DNA of 64,000 nucleotides from Rhodopseudomonas rhenobacensis. GTDB taxonomy: Bacteria > Pseudomonadota > Alphaproteobacteria > Rhizobiales > Xanthobacteraceae. Where the stretch lies: assembly GCF_014203125.1 (NCBI RefSeq), contig NZ_JACHIH010000008.1, positions 1 through 64,000 on the forward strand, in the 5' to 3' direction. The stretch's first letter is position 1. Every line of letters begins with the position of its first letter. Under the pieces are notes generated by a model. It saw only the letters and a program-made list of their open reading frames with translations, ran no database searches and had not been told where the DNA came from. The translations under genes and the position numbers were made by a program. This document shows, piece after piece, positions 63,641 through 64,000 of this stretch.

Positions 63641-64000
63641 TTACGGCCGGTCCATCTTGCAGGTGGTCGGCAGCATGGTCTGGGCGGTGTCGACCTTGGC
63701 GACCAGCTTCCAGCCCCAGCCGGTCTTCTCATCGTCGAACGGCTCCTTTTCGCTGCGCTCGCCGAACGACGAGATGTAGATCGGCTGGAAGAACTGATGG
63801 TCGTCCTTCCGCATGATGCCTTCGCCGCCGTTGAACACTTCGAACTTCATGTCCTCGAGCGCCTGCGCGACCTTGATCGGCTCCAGCGACTTGGCTTTTT
63901 CGGCCGCGGCGGCGAACATCCGCATTTCGTTGACGGCGCGCGGATACCAGAGGCTCAAGTCGACCTTGGCGCGGAACGCCTTCTCGAAGTCCTGCGACTC
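63641..64000 (-). CDS. livK: ABC transporter substrate-binding protein, C-terminal part (runs off the right edge)
   Basis: The minus-strand frame is open from base 64000 to the stop at 63641, 119 codons. The sequence (F-E-K-A-F-R-A-K, A-A-E-K-A-K-S-L-E-P-I-K-V-A-Q-A-L-E-D-M, M-R-K-D-D-H-Q) is the C-terminal lobe of a LivK/Peripla_BP_6 protein. It precedes livH-M-G-F, so it is the binding protein of the second transporter. Confidence 0.85.
   Translation of the reverse strand, partial: ESQDFEKAFRAKVDLSLWYPRAVNEMRMFAAAAEKAKSLEPIKVAQALEDMKFEVFNGGEGIMRKDDHQFFQPIYISSFGERSEKEPFDDEKTGWGWKLVAKVDTAQTMLPTTCKMDRP

Overview
This window looks like a chromosomal stretch of a high-GC alphaproteobacterium of the Rhodopseudomonas/Bradyrhizobium group. 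That assignment is inferred from the dense GC-rich coding, the duplicated branched-chain amino-acid (liv) ABC operons, an acyl-CoA ligase sitting inside one of them, a CtrA-type site, and the short palindromic intergenic repeats. No rRNA, tRNA or CRISPR array was seen.

Layout. 1-1476: one end of an IS66-family insertion sequence (tnpA, tnpB and the N-terminal part of tnpC, minus strand). 1738-4517: sulfate activation genes cysD and cysNC, which make APS and PAPS. 5146-7885: two secreted right-handed beta-helix proteins around a small secretin/TonB short-N-terminal (STN) protein. 8240-16639: glycosyltransferases, an FkbM methyltransferase, a rhamnan-type RgpF protein and a Wzm/Wzt polysaccharide exporter; an AT-richer patch near 9950-11650 suggests recent transfer. 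17289-25844: a tightly packed plus-strand operon resembling the mycobacterial decaprenylphosphoryl-D-arabinose pathway (HAD-UbiA fusion, DprE1-like oxidase, DprE2-like reductase), with an epimerase, a flavin oxidoreductase, a methyltransferase, a GtrA flippase-like protein and a GT-C-like membrane protein. 26193-31006: a second GT-C-like protein and the complete dTDP-L-rhamnose set rfbC-B-D-A. 30989-46082: two paralogous GT39-type membrane transferases facing outward around a block of multidomain transferases, an acetyltransferase, a sulfotransferase-methyltransferase fusion and an alkaline-phosphatase/sulfatase-fold membrane enzyme.

46112-64000: liv transport. One operon reads livG, AMP-ligase, livH, livM, livK, livF on the minus strand, but it is interrupted twice: by a DUF559 endonuclease-like gene flanked by inverted palindromic repeats, and by a glycosyltransferase plus a glycosyltransferase-sulfotransferase gene between livK and livF. 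A GAF-EAL c-di-GMP phosphodiesterase separates it from a second liv operon (livK-H-M-G-F), whose livK runs off the right edge.

How it fits together (inference): nucleotide-rhamnose, a probable polyprenyl-phospho-D-arabinose donor and PAPS feed a surface glycan that is assembled by GT2/GT4/GT-C enzymes, exported by Wzm/Wzt, and modified by methylation, acetylation, sulfation and perhaps phospho-group transfer. The most unusual features are the D-arabinose-donor operon, the repeat-bearing fusion transferases and the repeat-flanked DUF559 cassette.
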